Source of the DNA: Bacillota bacterium
GTDB lineage: Bacteria > Bacillota > Clostridia > Christensenellales > SZUA-584
DNA: 64,000 nucleotides
Reading direction: 5' to 3'
Assembly: GCA_023459495.1 (NCBI GenBank)
Contig: JAEWTL010000038.1
Span: 310,001 to 374,000, forward strand
This document shows, in pieces, positions 1 to 8,819 of this stretch (its first letter is position 1; every line of letters starts with the position of its first letter). Both the position numbers and the translations under genes were made by a program. The notes under the pieces are model-generated. The model worked only from the letters and a program-made list of their open reading frames with translations. It was not told where the DNA came from and did no database searches.

Positions 1-1129
1 CGGCGAAATATACTGTCATGGTCAGATACCGGCAGAACATGGGCAGGGAAACGGCTTCCTCTCCGGCACCCTGCAGCAATTGGTCGATGAAATGATCGAT
101 CTCCTCTGCCGAGCCGCTGCTTAAAAAGCTGCGGATACGCCCCTGATCGATCTCCTGCTTGCCCGCAGACGTTATATGGCTGTCCTTTTTCCGAATATCG
201 CGAATGCTGGCTTCAGTCAGGATATGCTCCTCCGGGCACAGGTAACGGTAGGATAAAATGCGGCTCGCCTCGGAAAAGCAGACCGGGATGGCGCTTAATC
301 GCGATACCGGCGTACCCCAGGCGATGTGCCAGTTCACGCCGTCTCCGGCTGCGGTACAGCGGCTCTGAATGTTTTCGACACATTCGCGAGTCCGCTGATC
401 AATGTCCTCGTGTCCACCCTTTACCAAAACAGCAAACATCGTCACATTCCAGCGAAAGAGAATGAGCTCCACACGGCTGGTAAAATACTGCGTGATATTG
501 TCCTGCACTGCCGCGAGTGCGTCCGTGTAACTCTCCGGTGTACTTCCGTTATATTCGGCGCTGTTCAGCGAAAACAGCACAATATTATAAAACAGGGCAT
601 TTACATCAATATCCATTGCCTTGGCGGTCTCGGAAATCTCCGATACGCTCAGTCCGCCGGTGACGATCTGCTCGAAGAACCTCCGGCGTGAAAACGCCTC
701 GTACTCCTGCGCCTCCCGCTGGAACATGTCGAGGTACTCCTGCTGCTGTCGTTCAGCCTCCATCTTCTTCTGCAGCTCAATCAAGATCTCCACCATCTTT
801 TCCTTTACGATCGGCTTTAGAAGATATTGCTCTACGCCCATGCGGATAGCCTGCTGTGCATAGGAAAAATCGTCGTAACCGCTGATAATTACGATTTTTG
901 TCCTCGGCAGTTCGCTGCGGACCAGCTCGCTCAGCGCCAATCCGTCCAGGAATGGCATTTTAATATCGGTGATTAAAAGATCGGGTTGTATCTGACGGAT
1001 CATGGGCAGTGCGAGTTCTCCATCAGAGGCGTCGCCGGCATAAAAAAAGCCGTACTGCTCCCAATTAATATTTTTGCGTATCCCCTCGCGCACCACAATC
1101 TCATCTTCAACAAGAAAGACCTTAAACAT
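1..1129 (-). CDS. YesN/AraC-type response regulator, N-terminal part (cut by left edge)
   Basis: Two-component response regulator, read from an ATG at 1129; 376 codons are visible and the C-terminus, where an AraC-type DNA-binding domain would be expected, lies outside the window. The start reads MFKVFLVEDE. The receiver domain covers about residues 1-120, with acidic pocket E8-D9, phospho-acceptor D55 in LLITDIKMP and the conserved lysine in YLLKP. A Gln/Glu-rich helical stretch follows, then a long middle domain of the kind seen in YesN-like regulators. The gene has its own promoter and lies beyond a terminator of the neighbouring ABC operon, so it is a separate unit; a sensor kinase probably lies further left. 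Family assignment is firm for the receiver domain; the AraC-type output is inferred from the architecture. Confidence 0.85.
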   Translation of the reverse strand, partial: MFKVFLVEDEIVVREGIRKNINWEQYGFFYAGDASDGELALPMIRQIQPDLLITDIKMPFLDGLALSELVRSELPRTKIVIISGYDDFSYAQQAIRMGVEQYLLKPIVKEKMVEILIELQKKMEAERQQQEYLDMFQREAQEYEAFSRRRFFEQIVTGGLSVSEISETAKAMDIDVNALFYNIVLFSLNSAEYNGSTPESYTDALAAVQDNITQYFTSRVELILFRWNVTMFAVLVKGGHEDIDQRTRECVENIQSRCTAAGDGVNWHIAWGTPVSRLSAIPVCFSEASRILSYRYLCPEEHILTEASIRDIRKKDSHITSAGKQEIDQGRIRSFLSSGSAEEIDHFIDQLLQGAGEEAVSLPMFCRYLTMTVYFA

Positions 1130-1191
1130 GCTATCTTCCCTTCCAATGGACGTATTTAAGCTAATCGGTGGATATGCGAAATTCCCCATTT

Positions 1192-1220
1192 ATAATATGT
1201 TATATTGCGTCATTCTCCAA
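1192..1220 (-). promoter_or_regulatory. Sigma-A-type promoter of the response regulator
   Basis: On the minus strand a TTGGAG -35 box (1220-1215) and a TATTAT -10 box (1197-1192) are separated by exactly 17 bp. The start would fall near 1185, giving a leader of about 56 nt before the ATG at 1129. Confidence 0.55.
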
Positions 1221-1345
1221 TAGATTTTTTTCTGATAACGGTTGGTTTTTATATTGAATAATCATACGCGGAAAATGAAGAAGCCCGGCGAGCCCTTTTT
1301 ATGGGCCTTTCCGGACTTCTTAGCAGCAGTATTGATTCAAAGTAA

Positions 1346-1365
1346 AAGGAGGCCGGAGCCTCCTT
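1346..1365 (-). terminator. Rho-independent terminator of ABC operon 1
   Basis: Stem AAGGAGGC / GCCTCCTT with a 4-nt loop, beginning 5 bp beyond the permease stop codon and followed on the minus strand by a T-rich tail (TTACTTT). Confidence 0.75.
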
Positions 1366-1370
1366 CTTAT

Positions 1371-2489
1371 TTACGCTTCGATCTGGCTGTCTTCAGCGCG
1401 GCGCATGCGCTTGGACAGGCGACGCTTACGCAGATCGCTGAACCGTTCCTTGATAACCGGGCCCACCGTCTGCACGAGGATGACGAGGATCAACACCAGA
1501 CCCTGGAACGTATCTTGAATATCCGTGCTCAGCGACGGGATGCTGACGATGATGAAGTTGATCGTAGTATAGGACAGCGCCCCGAAGAATACGCCGAGGA
1601 TGTTGCCCTTGCCGCCCGACATGTTGATGCCGCCCAGCACCACAGCCGCGATTGCGTACATTTCATAGCTCTTGCCGGAGGACGCCGGGGTCACGTTGCC
1701 GATCTTACACGCCTGAACAAAGCTTGCAAGGCCAACGAGTATGCCGGTGATGATAAACACCGATACCTTGGTCCACTGTACGTTCACGCCCGCGAGGAAC
1801 GTCGCCTTCTCGTTACTGCCCACCGCATAGACGCTTTTGCCGTATTTGGTGCTCTTTGAAATCAGCAGCACCAGCAGCATCACCGCCACAAACACGAAGG
1901 TGATGTACGGAATGGAAACGCCCGCAAGGCTTCCCGTGCCAAACTTCATACGCAGGAAATCGTAGTGGCTGTTCTCGCTCAGCATCGCAAACTGGCTGGA
2001 CGACGAGCCGGTGATCGCCGGGTCAATTTCCCGCACAAACGAGAGCATCAGCGAGCGGTAGATCAGCATGGTGCCCAGCGTGACGATGAACGGCGGCATT
2101 TTGGCATATCCCGCGAGCACACCGTTGAACGCGCCGCACAGTGCACCGGCAGCCAGAGCGGCCAGCAATGTCAGTATGATGCTGTTGGTCATGTTGAACA
2201 CCATGATCGTCACGCCGCTGCACAGCACCAGCGAGGAACCAACCGAGAGGTCGATCTGGCCCGTGATGATGACCAGCGCCATACCGAGCGCAATGGTACC
2301 CACGATGACGGTGTTCTGGCTGGAGAGTATCGCCGTGATGTGTCCCCATTTAAAGGTGTTGCCGTTTGCCTCGATCGTAAAGGCGTAAACCACTAGTATG
2401 ATCGCAAAAACGAATATGAAGCTGTAGCGTTTCCACGCCTTTGCAATGAATTTCCCGATGCCGGCGGCAACGTTCTTATCAGACTGCAT
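1371..2489 (-). CDS. Ribose/galactose-type sugar ABC transporter permease
   Basis: Membrane subunit of a CUT2-type sugar importer (RbsC/MglC family), 372 residues, working with the double ATPase and binding lipoprotein upstream. It has about ten hydrophobic segments, the family signature GQIDLSVGSS early in the protein, and a conserved NEKATFLAG stretch in a cytoplasmic loop followed by the glycine-rich GGINMSGGKGN motif. I chose the ATG at 2489 because GGGAGGGG precedes it at a suitable distance; a longer reading to 2600 would overlap the ATPase far more. The start overlaps the end of the ATPase gene by 11 bp, which implies translational coupling. A terminator follows the stop. Substrate is unknown. 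Confidence 0.9.
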   Translation of the reverse strand: MQSDKNVAAGIGKFIAKAWKRYSFIFVFAIILVVYAFTIEANGNTFKWGHITAILSSQNTVIVGTIALGMALVIITGQIDLSVGSSLVLCSGVTIMVFNMTNSIILTLLAALAAGALCGAFNGVLAGYAKMPPFIVTLGTMLIYRSLMLSFVREIDPAITGSSSSQFAMLSENSHYDFLRMKFGTGSLAGVSIPYITFVFVAVMLLVLLISKSTKYGKSVYAVGSNEKATFLAGVNVQWTKVSVFIITGILVGLASFVQACKIGNVTPASSGKSYEMYAIAAVVLGGINMSGGKGNILGVFFGALSYTTINFIIVSIPSLSTDIQDTFQGLVLILVILVQTVGPVIKERFSDLRKRRLSKRMRRAEDSQIEA

Positions 2490-3987
2490 TGTTGGCCCCT
2501 CCCCGCGTATTGATAGCGTTTGTGGAATATAGCATGACGTCATGCTCGTTGATCTCTTCGTGCGCGAAAACCTTGGCCATACGGCCTTCAAAGAATACAA
2601 CGCAACGGTCGGAGACCTTCTTGATTTCGGGTATTTCCAGCGTATTGATGATTACGGTCTTGCCCAGCTTGGCAAACTCCAGTATCAGACGGTAGATCTC
2701 CGCCTTGGCACCCACGTCGACGCCCTGCGTCGGGTTGTCAAACAGCAGCACGTCAGCCTCCGTGTTGAGCCAGCGCGCAAGGAACACCTTCTGCTGGTTT
2801 CCGCCCGAAAGCGACGTGATGGGGTCGTGCGGGTCCAGCGCCTTGATCCAGAGCATCTTTTTCAGCGCCTCGTAGCGGTCCATCTCCTTTTTTTTGTGGA
2901 TGAAGGGCCGCGTGCGCGACAGGCTGTGCTCCGCAACGTAGGTGTTCTCCAGTATGTTCAGATCAGGCAACACGGAGTTCTCCTTGCGGTTGGAGGGCAG
3001 CATGGCCACCCCGCTGCGCATGAAGCGGTTGATCGCGCCATGGATCACTTTTTTGTCCACGCGGATATACCCACCTTCAATGGGCAGCACGCCGAACATC
3101 GTCTGCATCAGCTCGCTCGCACCGCTGCCCGCAAGGCCCGTGAACGCGATGATCTCGCCCTTTTTGATCTCCAGATTGACGTCACTGAAGCCCAGCCCCG
3201 AAAAATGGTGCAGCTCGATGAGCGTATCGCCCAAGGGTCTAGGCTCGTAATAATCCTTATCCACATACTGCTCGCCCACCATGTCCGAGGCAATCTGATG
3301 CGGCGTGGTATCGGTTATATTGCCCGAGGAAATATAATGACCGTTTCGCAGTACGGTGTACCGGTCGGCAACAGTGAACACCTCCGGCATCTTGTGCGAT
3401 ATAAATATAAAGGACTTGCCCTGAGATTTCAGCTTTTTCAGTATGCCGAACAGATGCTCGACCTCGTTGGTGCTAAGCGCCGTGGTGGGTTCGTCGAGTA
3501 TAAACAGCTTGGCGTCCGCATACAGCGCGCGGCATATCTCAAGCAGCTGCTTCTGGCTCGTCTTCAGATCAGAAACCATCATACCGGGATCAATCTGTAC
3601 GCCCAGCCTTTCAAACAGCTCCCGCGTTTTCGCGATCATCTTTTTCTTCTCCAGCAGATGCAGCTTGCTGCGCAGCTCCCGGTTTAAGAATATGTTTTCA
3701 AATACCTTAAGGTCGTTGACGACGTTAACTTCCTGATGCACAAAGGCGATGCCTGCCTGTTCCATCTGCTTGATGGTGGGGTTGTCATAGCATTCCCCGT
3801 TGAACAGGATCTGGCCCTCGTCCATCGGAATCACGCCGGTCAGTATGTTCATCAGCGTGGATTTCCCGGCGCCATTTTCCCCCAGCAGCGCATGAATCTC
3901 TCCGGTTTCGATGGCCAAATGCACATCGGTTAAAGCCTTGGCGCCGCCAAATGCCTTTGAAACATGGGTCATTTCAAGGATGTTCAT
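2479..3987 (-). CDS. Sugar ABC transporter ATP-binding protein, two nucleotide-binding domains
   Basis: Cytoplasmic ATPase of a ribose/galactose-type importer (RbsA/MglA family), 502 residues, the normal length for a double-domain subunit. The first domain has Walker A GENGAGKST, a variant signature SDLKTSQKQ and Walker B LFILDEPTTA. The second has the degenerate P-loop region typical of this family (GLAGSGASEL), a canonical LSGGNQQK signature and VLLFDNPTQG at Walker B. Downstream it overlaps the permease by 11 bp. A 253-bp spacer with a strong hairpin separates it from the binding-protein gene, which may set a higher level for the binding protein. Confidence 0.93.
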   Translation of the reverse strand: MNILEMTHVSKAFGGAKALTDVHLAIETGEIHALLGENGAGKSTLMNILTGVIPMDEGQILFNGECYDNPTIKQMEQAGIAFVHQEVNVVNDLKVFENIFLNRELRSKLHLLEKKKMIAKTRELFERLGVQIDPGMMVSDLKTSQKQLLEICRALYADAKLFILDEPTTALSTNEVEHLFGILKKLKSQGKSFIFISHKMPEVFTVADRYTVLRNGHYISSGNITDTTPHQIASDMVGEQYVDKDYYEPRPLGDTLIELHHFSGLGFSDVNLEIKKGEIIAFTGLAGSGASELMQTMFGVLPIEGGYIRVDKKVIHGAINRFMRSGVAMLPSNRKENSVLPDLNILENTYVAEHSLSRTRPFIHKKKEMDRYEALKKMLWIKALDPHDPITSLSGGNQQKVFLARWLNTEADVLLFDNPTQGVDVGAKAEIYRLILEFAKLGKTVIINTLEIPEIKKVSDRCVVFFEGRMAKVFAHEEINEHDVMLYSTNAINTRGGANNAV

Positions 3988-4064
3988 AAAACCTTCCCCA
4001 TTCTATTACTGAGACGGATAAGCATATCCAAAATTAAATGAAAACCGCTTATGCGTCGGAGTAC

Positions 4065-4098
4065 ATTGCTCCAGCATTAATCCGACCGTCGGAGCAAT
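4065..4098. repeat. Nested inverted repeats in the spacer between binding protein and ATPase
   Basis: ATTGCTCC (4065-4072) is matched by GGAGCAAT (4091-4098); inside lies TCCGAC/GTCGGA (4081-4093) with a 1-nt centre. No T-tract follows, so this is probably not a terminator; it could shape mRNA processing or be an operator. Confidence 0.35.
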
Positions 4099-4194
4099 AT
4101 GAAAACTTGCCCGGAAACAATCTTATTATAGTACAAACCAATGATGACATCAATGACTGTATCCGGGCAGCTTTCATGGTCTCAATGGCAGTAT

Positions 4195-4221
4195 GCGGAT
4201 GCAGGCAAAGCCTGCATCCGC
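4195..4221 (-). other. Perfect 12-bp stem-loop after the binding-protein gene
   Basis: GCGGATGCAGGC (4195-4206) pairs perfectly with its complement at 4210-4221 around an AAA loop. It begins about 20 nt past the binding-protein stop codon and has no T-tract. A stabilising hairpin that protects the upstream part of the operon message is the likeliest role. Confidence 0.6.
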
Positions 4222-4240
4222 ACAACATACCGTGTCGTGT

Positions 4241-5419
4241 TTATGCCGCGTGGCCGGTGAAACCCTGGTAGTTCGCTACGTTGCCGGAGTCAACGATCCA
4301 GACATCCTCGTACTTGCCGTCGCCTACGTTGTAGGTCCAGTTACCCGAGAGGTAATCCAGCATGTAGCCGATGACGTTCTCGAACATCTGGGGCGAGAAG
4401 TAAACCGACATCAGGCCGTCAAAGTAGGTCTGAGCCGTAGCTGCCTGATTGGAGCTGCCGTCGATAACCGCATAGAGTTCAGCCATGCCGCCGATAGCGG
4501 AGACGTACACGTTCATCGCTTCGAGGTCAGCCTTGGTCTGTGCATCAACCGCGTTGGCTTCCAGCAGGTTCATGAAACCAAAGGTCATTTCGTCGTCCAT
4601 CGAGAAGACGTACAGGGAGCCCTTTTCTTTGGCGTCCGCAACGATATCGCCGAGCTTCTGCTCGAGATAGCCGTACGCACCGTCCGCGCTCCAGTTGCAC
4701 ACGTTCTTGTAGGTCGCGGTCATCGCATCAATCTGCTCCTGTGTCCACACCGTGGTGGTTTCGTAGGTCTGATCCTTGTCCTTATCGTAGTACTTTATCT
4801 CGCCACGCAGGAACTGCTCGAAGCCTTCCTGACGGCGGGAGCAAACGGTACCGTTGTCGCCAATCAGCGTTACGAGCACAGCGCCCGGCTCCATGCCGTT
4901 CTGCTGCAGCCAGTAAGCGATGCCGGCGCCGCACTGCCAGTTATTTCCCGAAGCGTTCAGTATCGCGGATTTGTCCGGTCCCTCGATGATTCTGTCGAAC
5001 GAGATGAACGGAACGTTCGCAGCGATCAGCGCTTCCTGGCCAGCTTTCGCGGAGTCTTCCAGCGCGAAGAACACAACGCCTGCCGCGTCGCCGTTGGCAA
5101 GGATCGTCTGCACCTGATCAACCTGCTCTTCGCCGGTGGACGCAGCCATGTAGACCGCCTTATAGGTACCTTCCGCATTGATCTCAGCAACCTTGGCTTC
5201 TGCATATACGCCCGCCTGAGCCGTCCAGCCGTGATCCGGCGTAGGTCCAAGGACGTAAATGGTGCTGCCAGCGGTTTCCGAACCCGTATCCGCACTCGTC
5301 TCGGCCGGAGCGCTAGCGCTCGTCTGGGCCGAAGTGTCGGGGCTGGTCGTGTCAGTGGCGCATGCCGCCATGCCTGCCACGATGCAGATGCACATCAGAA
5401 TCGCAAGAATCTTCTTCAT
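4241..5419 (-). CDS. Sugar ABC transporter substrate-binding lipoprotein (RbsB/MglB type)
   Basis: Extracellular sugar-binding lipoprotein, 392 residues. The N-terminus is a lipoprotein signal: MKK, a hydrophobic core and lipobox AGMAAC, followed by a Ser/Thr/Ala-rich linker to about residue 45. The mature part is a two-lobed periplasmic-binding fold of the ribose/galactose class (for example DHGWTAQAG and QVQTILANGDAAGVVFFALE). The start at 5419 is set by the lipobox spacing and by AGGAGAG just upstream. It is the first transporter gene in transcription order, followed by ATPase and permease. An oxidoreductase gene lies 76 bp upstream. The sugar cannot be read from the sequence. Confidence 0.9.
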   Translation of the reverse strand: MKKILAILMCICIVAGMAACATDTTSPDTSAQTSASAPAETSADTGSETAGSTIYVLGPTPDHGWTAQAGVYAEAKVAEINAEGTYKAVYMAASTGEEQVDQVQTILANGDAAGVVFFALEDSAKAGQEALIAANVPFISFDRIIEGPDKSAILNASGNNWQCGAGIAYWLQQNGMEPGAVLVTLIGDNGTVCSRRQEGFEQFLRGEIKYYDKDKDQTYETTTVWTQEQIDAMTATYKNVCNWSADGAYGYLEQKLGDIVADAKEKGSLYVFSMDDEMTFGFMNLLEANAVDAQTKADLEAMNVYVSAIGGMAELYAVIDGSSNQAATAQTYFDGLMSVYFSPQMFENVIGYMLDYLSGNWTYNVGDGKYEDVWIVDSGNVANYQGFTGHAA

Positions 5420-5495
5420 ACTTCTCTCCTTTATAGGATTTTTATTTATAACAACCATTTGATATGGTCATTATCCAGATTAAATTCTCCAGACT

Positions 5496-6533
5496 CTATA
5501 CGCTCACAGCGCGTCCTGTCTGGGCGGACTCAAGGCAGGCAAACACGACCCGCATTGAACCGATGACCTCCTCCGCGTCCAGTATGGTCTTATTACCGGT
5601 CGTCACAGCTTCGATGAACATATCGATGACGCCCGAGCTGGCCTGCTGCGCATCATCGTTGGTCTGCAGCCGTTCAAGCTCATAGTGCGCTTTGGTTCCG
5701 TCGGCATAAGTGATCTCGAGCGCGAACTGCGGGTTGGAATACAGCCGCATAATGCCCTTCTCGCAGTACAGGATGGTCGCGTTGCATTCCTCGCCGTAAT
5801 GTGTCCAGCTGGTCGTTACAGTGCCCAGGGCCCCGTTCTGGAAGGTGAGCACCTCAACGGAGTTGTCGTCCACCTCGATAGGGGTTCCGTCGGAGAACTT
5901 TTTGTCGAGCGTGGCGAGATTGGAATAAACGCTTTTCACCTCGTCGCCGATCAGATACCGAACAAGATCGATCTTGTGAATTCCCAGGTCCGCCATGGAC
6001 CCGAAAGCGGCGGTGTTCTTTTTGAAGAACCATGTGTTGCTACTCTTCTCCACACTCCACATCTCTGGACCGCCGTGCCCGAACGTGGTGGAAAAGCTGA
6101 TAACCCGGCCCAGCTCGCCCGACTCCAGTATCTGCTTGGCCTTTTTGTGTGCAGGCGCCAGACGCTGGTTATGGTCGATCAGCAGCCGCTTGCCGTTCTT
6201 CTGCGCAGCGGCGAGCATATCCTCGCAGTCCTTCATCGTGGTGGCCATGGGCTTTTCGCACAGCACGTGCTTTCCCTGTCCGAGAGCGTCGATGGTGACC
6301 TGCGCGTGGTACGCATTGGCCACGCATACGCTCACCGCGTCGATCTCCGGATCGCTGATCATGGCTTCGATCGAGTCGTATACCTTGCCTCCGAACGTTT
6401 CTACCATGGAAACGGCGCGCTCCCTTGCGAGATCGAAAAAGCCCACGATTTGCGCGTTTGGATTTCTATCGTATTCTGCCGCGTGCCGCTGCCGCGCGAT
6501 GGAACCGCAGCCGATGATGCCTACCTTGATCAC
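5496..6533 (-). CDS. Gfo/Idh/MocA-family NAD(P)-dependent oxidoreductase
   Basis: Predicted cytoplasmic sugar or cyclitol dehydrogenase, 345 residues. The N-terminal Rossmann fold begins VIKVGIIGCGSIARQRHA, with the dinucleotide motif GxGxxA; the family motif HVLCEKPMA follows near residue 95 (the lysine is the usual catalytic residue), and IDHNQRLAPAHKKA and GSMADLGIHKIDLVRYL lie in the substrate domain. I chose the GTG at 6533, preceded by GGGGGAG at 6-7 nt; only 2 bp separate it from the stop codon of the LacI gene, so the two are co-translated. With the neighbouring isomerase and importer it probably oxidises the imported sugar or its derivative. Confidence 0.88.
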   Translation of the reverse strand: MIKVGIIGCGSIARQRHAAEYDRNPNAQIVGFFDLARERAVSMVETFGGKVYDSIEAMISDPEIDAVSVCVANAYHAQVTIDALGQGKHVLCEKPMATTMKDCEDMLAAAQKNGKRLLIDHNQRLAPAHKKAKQILESGELGRVISFSTTFGHGGPEMWSVEKSSNTWFFKKNTAAFGSMADLGIHKIDLVRYLIGDEVKSVYSNLATLDKKFSDGTPIEVDDNSVEVLTFQNGALGTVTTSWTHYGEECNATILYCEKGIMRLYSNPQFALEITYADGTKAHYELERLQTNDDAQQASSGVIDMFIEAVTTGNKTILDAEEVIGSMRVVFACLESAQTGRAVSV

Positions 6534-6535
6534 AG

Positions 6536-7576
6536 TTACTCCCCCTCTGATTGCTTTGAAATTGTTGCTTCCGCCCTGCTTGCGGCGGACTCTCTGACGA
6601 CGAGCTGATGACGCAGATATACATGGGTCTCCGCACCGAGCTGCTTCTGGATGTGTTTGTGCAAGAGCAGCATGCTCTGCCGCCCGAGGTCGTAGCAAGG
6701 CACGGCAATTGTCGTCAGCATCGGATGGAACATCGTCGTATAATCCACGTCGTCAAAGCCCGTTACACTTAAGTCCCGCGGCACCTGCAGCCCCATTTCA
6801 CGCGCCTCCGCCACAGCGCCCAGCGCAAGGATATCCGATATGCAGAACAGCGCCGTAGGCGGGTCTTTCTGCGTGAGCAGCCTGCGTGCCGCCGCCCTGC
6901 CGCTCGCGAAAGAGTATTCCGCATCGCCATATGCCACGTAGCGTTCATCACAGCCGATCCCCGCATCCTCCAGCGCGTCACAGTATCCTTTCATCCGCAT
7001 CGCGCTGGACATGTACTTGTTCGTGCTGCCGATGATGCCGATTCTCCGGTGCCCCAGCGCAACAAGGTGTGAAACGCAATCATGCGCTGATTTGCGGTTA
7101 TCCACGGATATGTGCGGCATCTCAAGGCCTTCCACATACTCCGAGCACTGCACGATGGCATACCGTCCGCGATATTTCTCGAGCCACCTGTCGTCCATGT
7201 TGCAGGCCAGCGTAATCATGCCGTCCGCCCGGTTGGACCGGAACAGTTTGACCAGCAGCTGTTCATCCAGCGCTTTGCTGTCGTAAGTGTTATAGATCAG
7301 CGTACTGTACCCCAGATCCCGCGATATGTCGCAGATGCCCGAGAGCACTTTGGAATAGTACGGGTTGGAGAAGTTCGGCGTCAGTATCAGTATGATGCGG
7401 CTTTCGTTTTTCCTCAGGTTGCGCGCGGAAAGATTCGGCACGTACGACAACTTTTTAATCGCTTCGCGCACCTTATACTCGGTTTCCGGCTTTACGATGC
7501 CGATGCTGTTGATCACGCGCGACACCGTTGCGACTGAGACATTGGCTTCGCGCGCCACATCTGCAATATTGACCAT
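6536..7576 (-). CDS. LacI-family transcriptional regulator (locus 1, operon-internal)
   Basis: Sugar-responsive repressor, 346 residues. Residues 1-55 are the LacI helix-turn-helix (NIADVAREANVSVATVSRVI); the rest is the periplasmic-binding-like effector and dimerisation domain, with ALFCISDILALGAVAEA and DLSVTGFDDVDYTTM in the usual places. The C-terminal ~40 residues are longer than in typical LacI proteins. It sits between the isomerase gene (108 bp away) and the Gfo/Idh/MocA gene (2 bp away), on the same strand. It probably controls this operon, alone or with the divergent LacI protein at 8820. Confidence 0.9.
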   Translation of the reverse strand: MVNIADVAREANVSVATVSRVINSIGIVKPETEYKVREAIKKLSYVPNLSARNLRKNESRIILILTPNFSNPYYSKVLSGICDISRDLGYSTLIYNTYDSKALDEQLLVKLFRSNRADGMITLACNMDDRWLEKYRGRYAIVQCSEYVEGLEMPHISVDNRKSAHDCVSHLVALGHRRIGIIGSTNKYMSSAMRMKGYCDALEDAGIGCDERYVAYGDAEYSFASGRAAARRLLTQKDPPTALFCISDILALGAVAEAREMGLQVPRDLSVTGFDDVDYTTMFHPMLTTIAVPCYDLGRQSMLLLHKHIQKQLGAETHVYLRHQLVVRESAASRAEATISKQSEGE

Positions 7577-7684
7577 ACCGCTCCCCGCACCAATGAAAAG
7601 GATTACATTTTTATTGTCAAAGGGTTACACGAGCCTTTCATCCCGGCTAGAAACCGCTCTGGCTGCTCATATAACCAAATTAAA

Positions 7685-8602
7685 TTACCAGATAAACTGC
7701 TCCAAATAGCGTTTGGATTGCCGAAGCGCCGTCAGCCTGTCTTCCAGCGTATCCTCGAACGCCTTATCCTCCACTTCCACCACCGCTGCGCCTTGATAGC
7801 GCACGTCGGTCAGCGCGGAAATAAATTTCCCCCAGTCGATATCACCCAACCCGGGGAGCTTGGGTGTATGGAACTCCAGCGGCGTGGCCAGCACGCCCAC
7901 CTGATTCATTCTGTCCCGATGAAGCTTGGCATCCTTGATATGGATGTGGAAAAGTTTTTCCTTAAACTCGTAGATCGGCGCGATATAGTCCATCTGCTGC
8001 CACAGAAAATGAGATGGGTCAAAGTTGAGCCCAAAGCTTGCGCTCGGAATGGCCTCAAACATCTCCCGCCAGATTTTCGGCGTAGTGGCAAGGTTTTTGC
8101 CACCCGGCCACTCGTCCATGGTGAAGAACATGGGACAGTTTTCAATCGCGATGCGCACACCCTTGTCCTCAGCCTGTTTGATGATATCCGGCCAGATCTT
8201 GCGGAACTCGGCCATGTTTTCACTGACGCTGGTCTTGGGGTCGCGGCCAATGAACGTGGTTACGGTGTCCACGCCAAGCAACGCAGCGCCGTCAATGATC
8301 TTCTTGATATGGTCAACATATACGGAGCGCTTTTCAATGTCTGCGTCAAGCGGGTTGGGATAATAACCCAGCGCGGATATGGAAACGCCTTTGCCCGACG
8401 TATAGTCGTTAATGCGTTTGGCCTCGTCTTTGGTGAGGGCGTCGATATCAATGTGCGTCACACCGGCATACCGCCGCTCCGCTTTCCCCTTGGGCCAGCA
8501 CATCATCTCTACACATTTGTAACCGTTGTCGGCTGCAAAATTAACGACATATTCCAGATTTTGTTCCGGCAATATAGCGCTCACATAACCAAGTTTGATC
8601 AT
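7685..8602 (-). CDS. Sugar phosphate isomerase/epimerase-like TIM-barrel protein
   Basis: Member of the AP-endonuclease-2 / xylose-isomerase-like TIM-barrel family, 305 residues, a group that includes sugar epimerases and inosose dehydratases. It starts [17 protein letters not shown]; metal-ligand-type residues are visible in [21 protein letters not shown] and [10 protein letters not shown]. The ATG at 8602 is preceded by AGAGGGG. It is the first gene of the minus-strand cluster, with a TTGACA-containing promoter upstream. Context suggests it isomerises the sugar handled by the neighbouring dehydrogenase; the exact reaction is not deducible. Confidence 0.85.
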   Translation of the reverse strand: MIKLGYVSAILPEQNLEYVVNFAADNGYKCVEMMCWPKGKAERRYAGVTHIDIDALTKDEAKRINDYTSGKGVSISALGYYPNPLDADIEKRSVYVDHIKKIIDGAALLGVDTVTTFIGRDPKTSVSENMAEFRKIWPDIIKQAEDKGVRIAIENCPMFFTMDEWPGGKNLATTPKIWREMFEAIPSASFGLNFDPSHFLWQQMDYIAPIYEFKEKLFHIHIKDAKLHRDRMNQVGVLATPLEFHTPKLPGLGDIDWGKFISALTDVRYQGAAVVEVEDKAFEDTLEDRLTALRQSKRYLEQFIW

Positions 8603-8646
8603 TGTACCCCTCTGTACACACATATTATTATGTTTGGAAGCATGTT

Positions 8647-8676
8647 TAACTTATCACTAGTTACATACTATGTCAA
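8647..8676 (-). promoter_or_regulatory. Promoter of locus-1 operon with overlapping inverted repeat
   Basis: On the minus strand a consensus TTGACA (8676-8671) is followed after 17 bp by TAAGTT (8653-8648). An inverted repeat TAACT/AGTTA (8647-8663) covers the -10 region, a position fitting a repressor operator. Confidence 0.5.
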
Positions 8677-8760
8677 GTTCTTTTTCATTTGTTACACTAA
8701 ATACGCGTTTTATTTTCATTTTTTACATTTTAAGCGTTTTTTCATGATCCGTAAAAATAG

Positions 8761-8789
8761 TTTACATCACAGATTGATAGTGCTATCAT
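8761..8789 (+). promoter_or_regulatory. Promoter of divergent lacI gene with palindromic operator
   Basis: TTTACA (8761-8766), 17-bp spacer, TATCAT (8784-8789). The spacer and -10 contain the palindrome TGATAG-TG-CTATCA (8775-8788), a good candidate LacI-family operator for autoregulation. Confidence 0.6.
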
Positions 8790-8819
8790 ATCGGTTAACA
8801 GATTGATAAAGGATATACA

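Noticed and set aside
4193..5566. Long plus-strand open frame across the binding-protein gene
   Set aside because: Antisense shadow of the lipoprotein gene; no start context and no recognisable domains.
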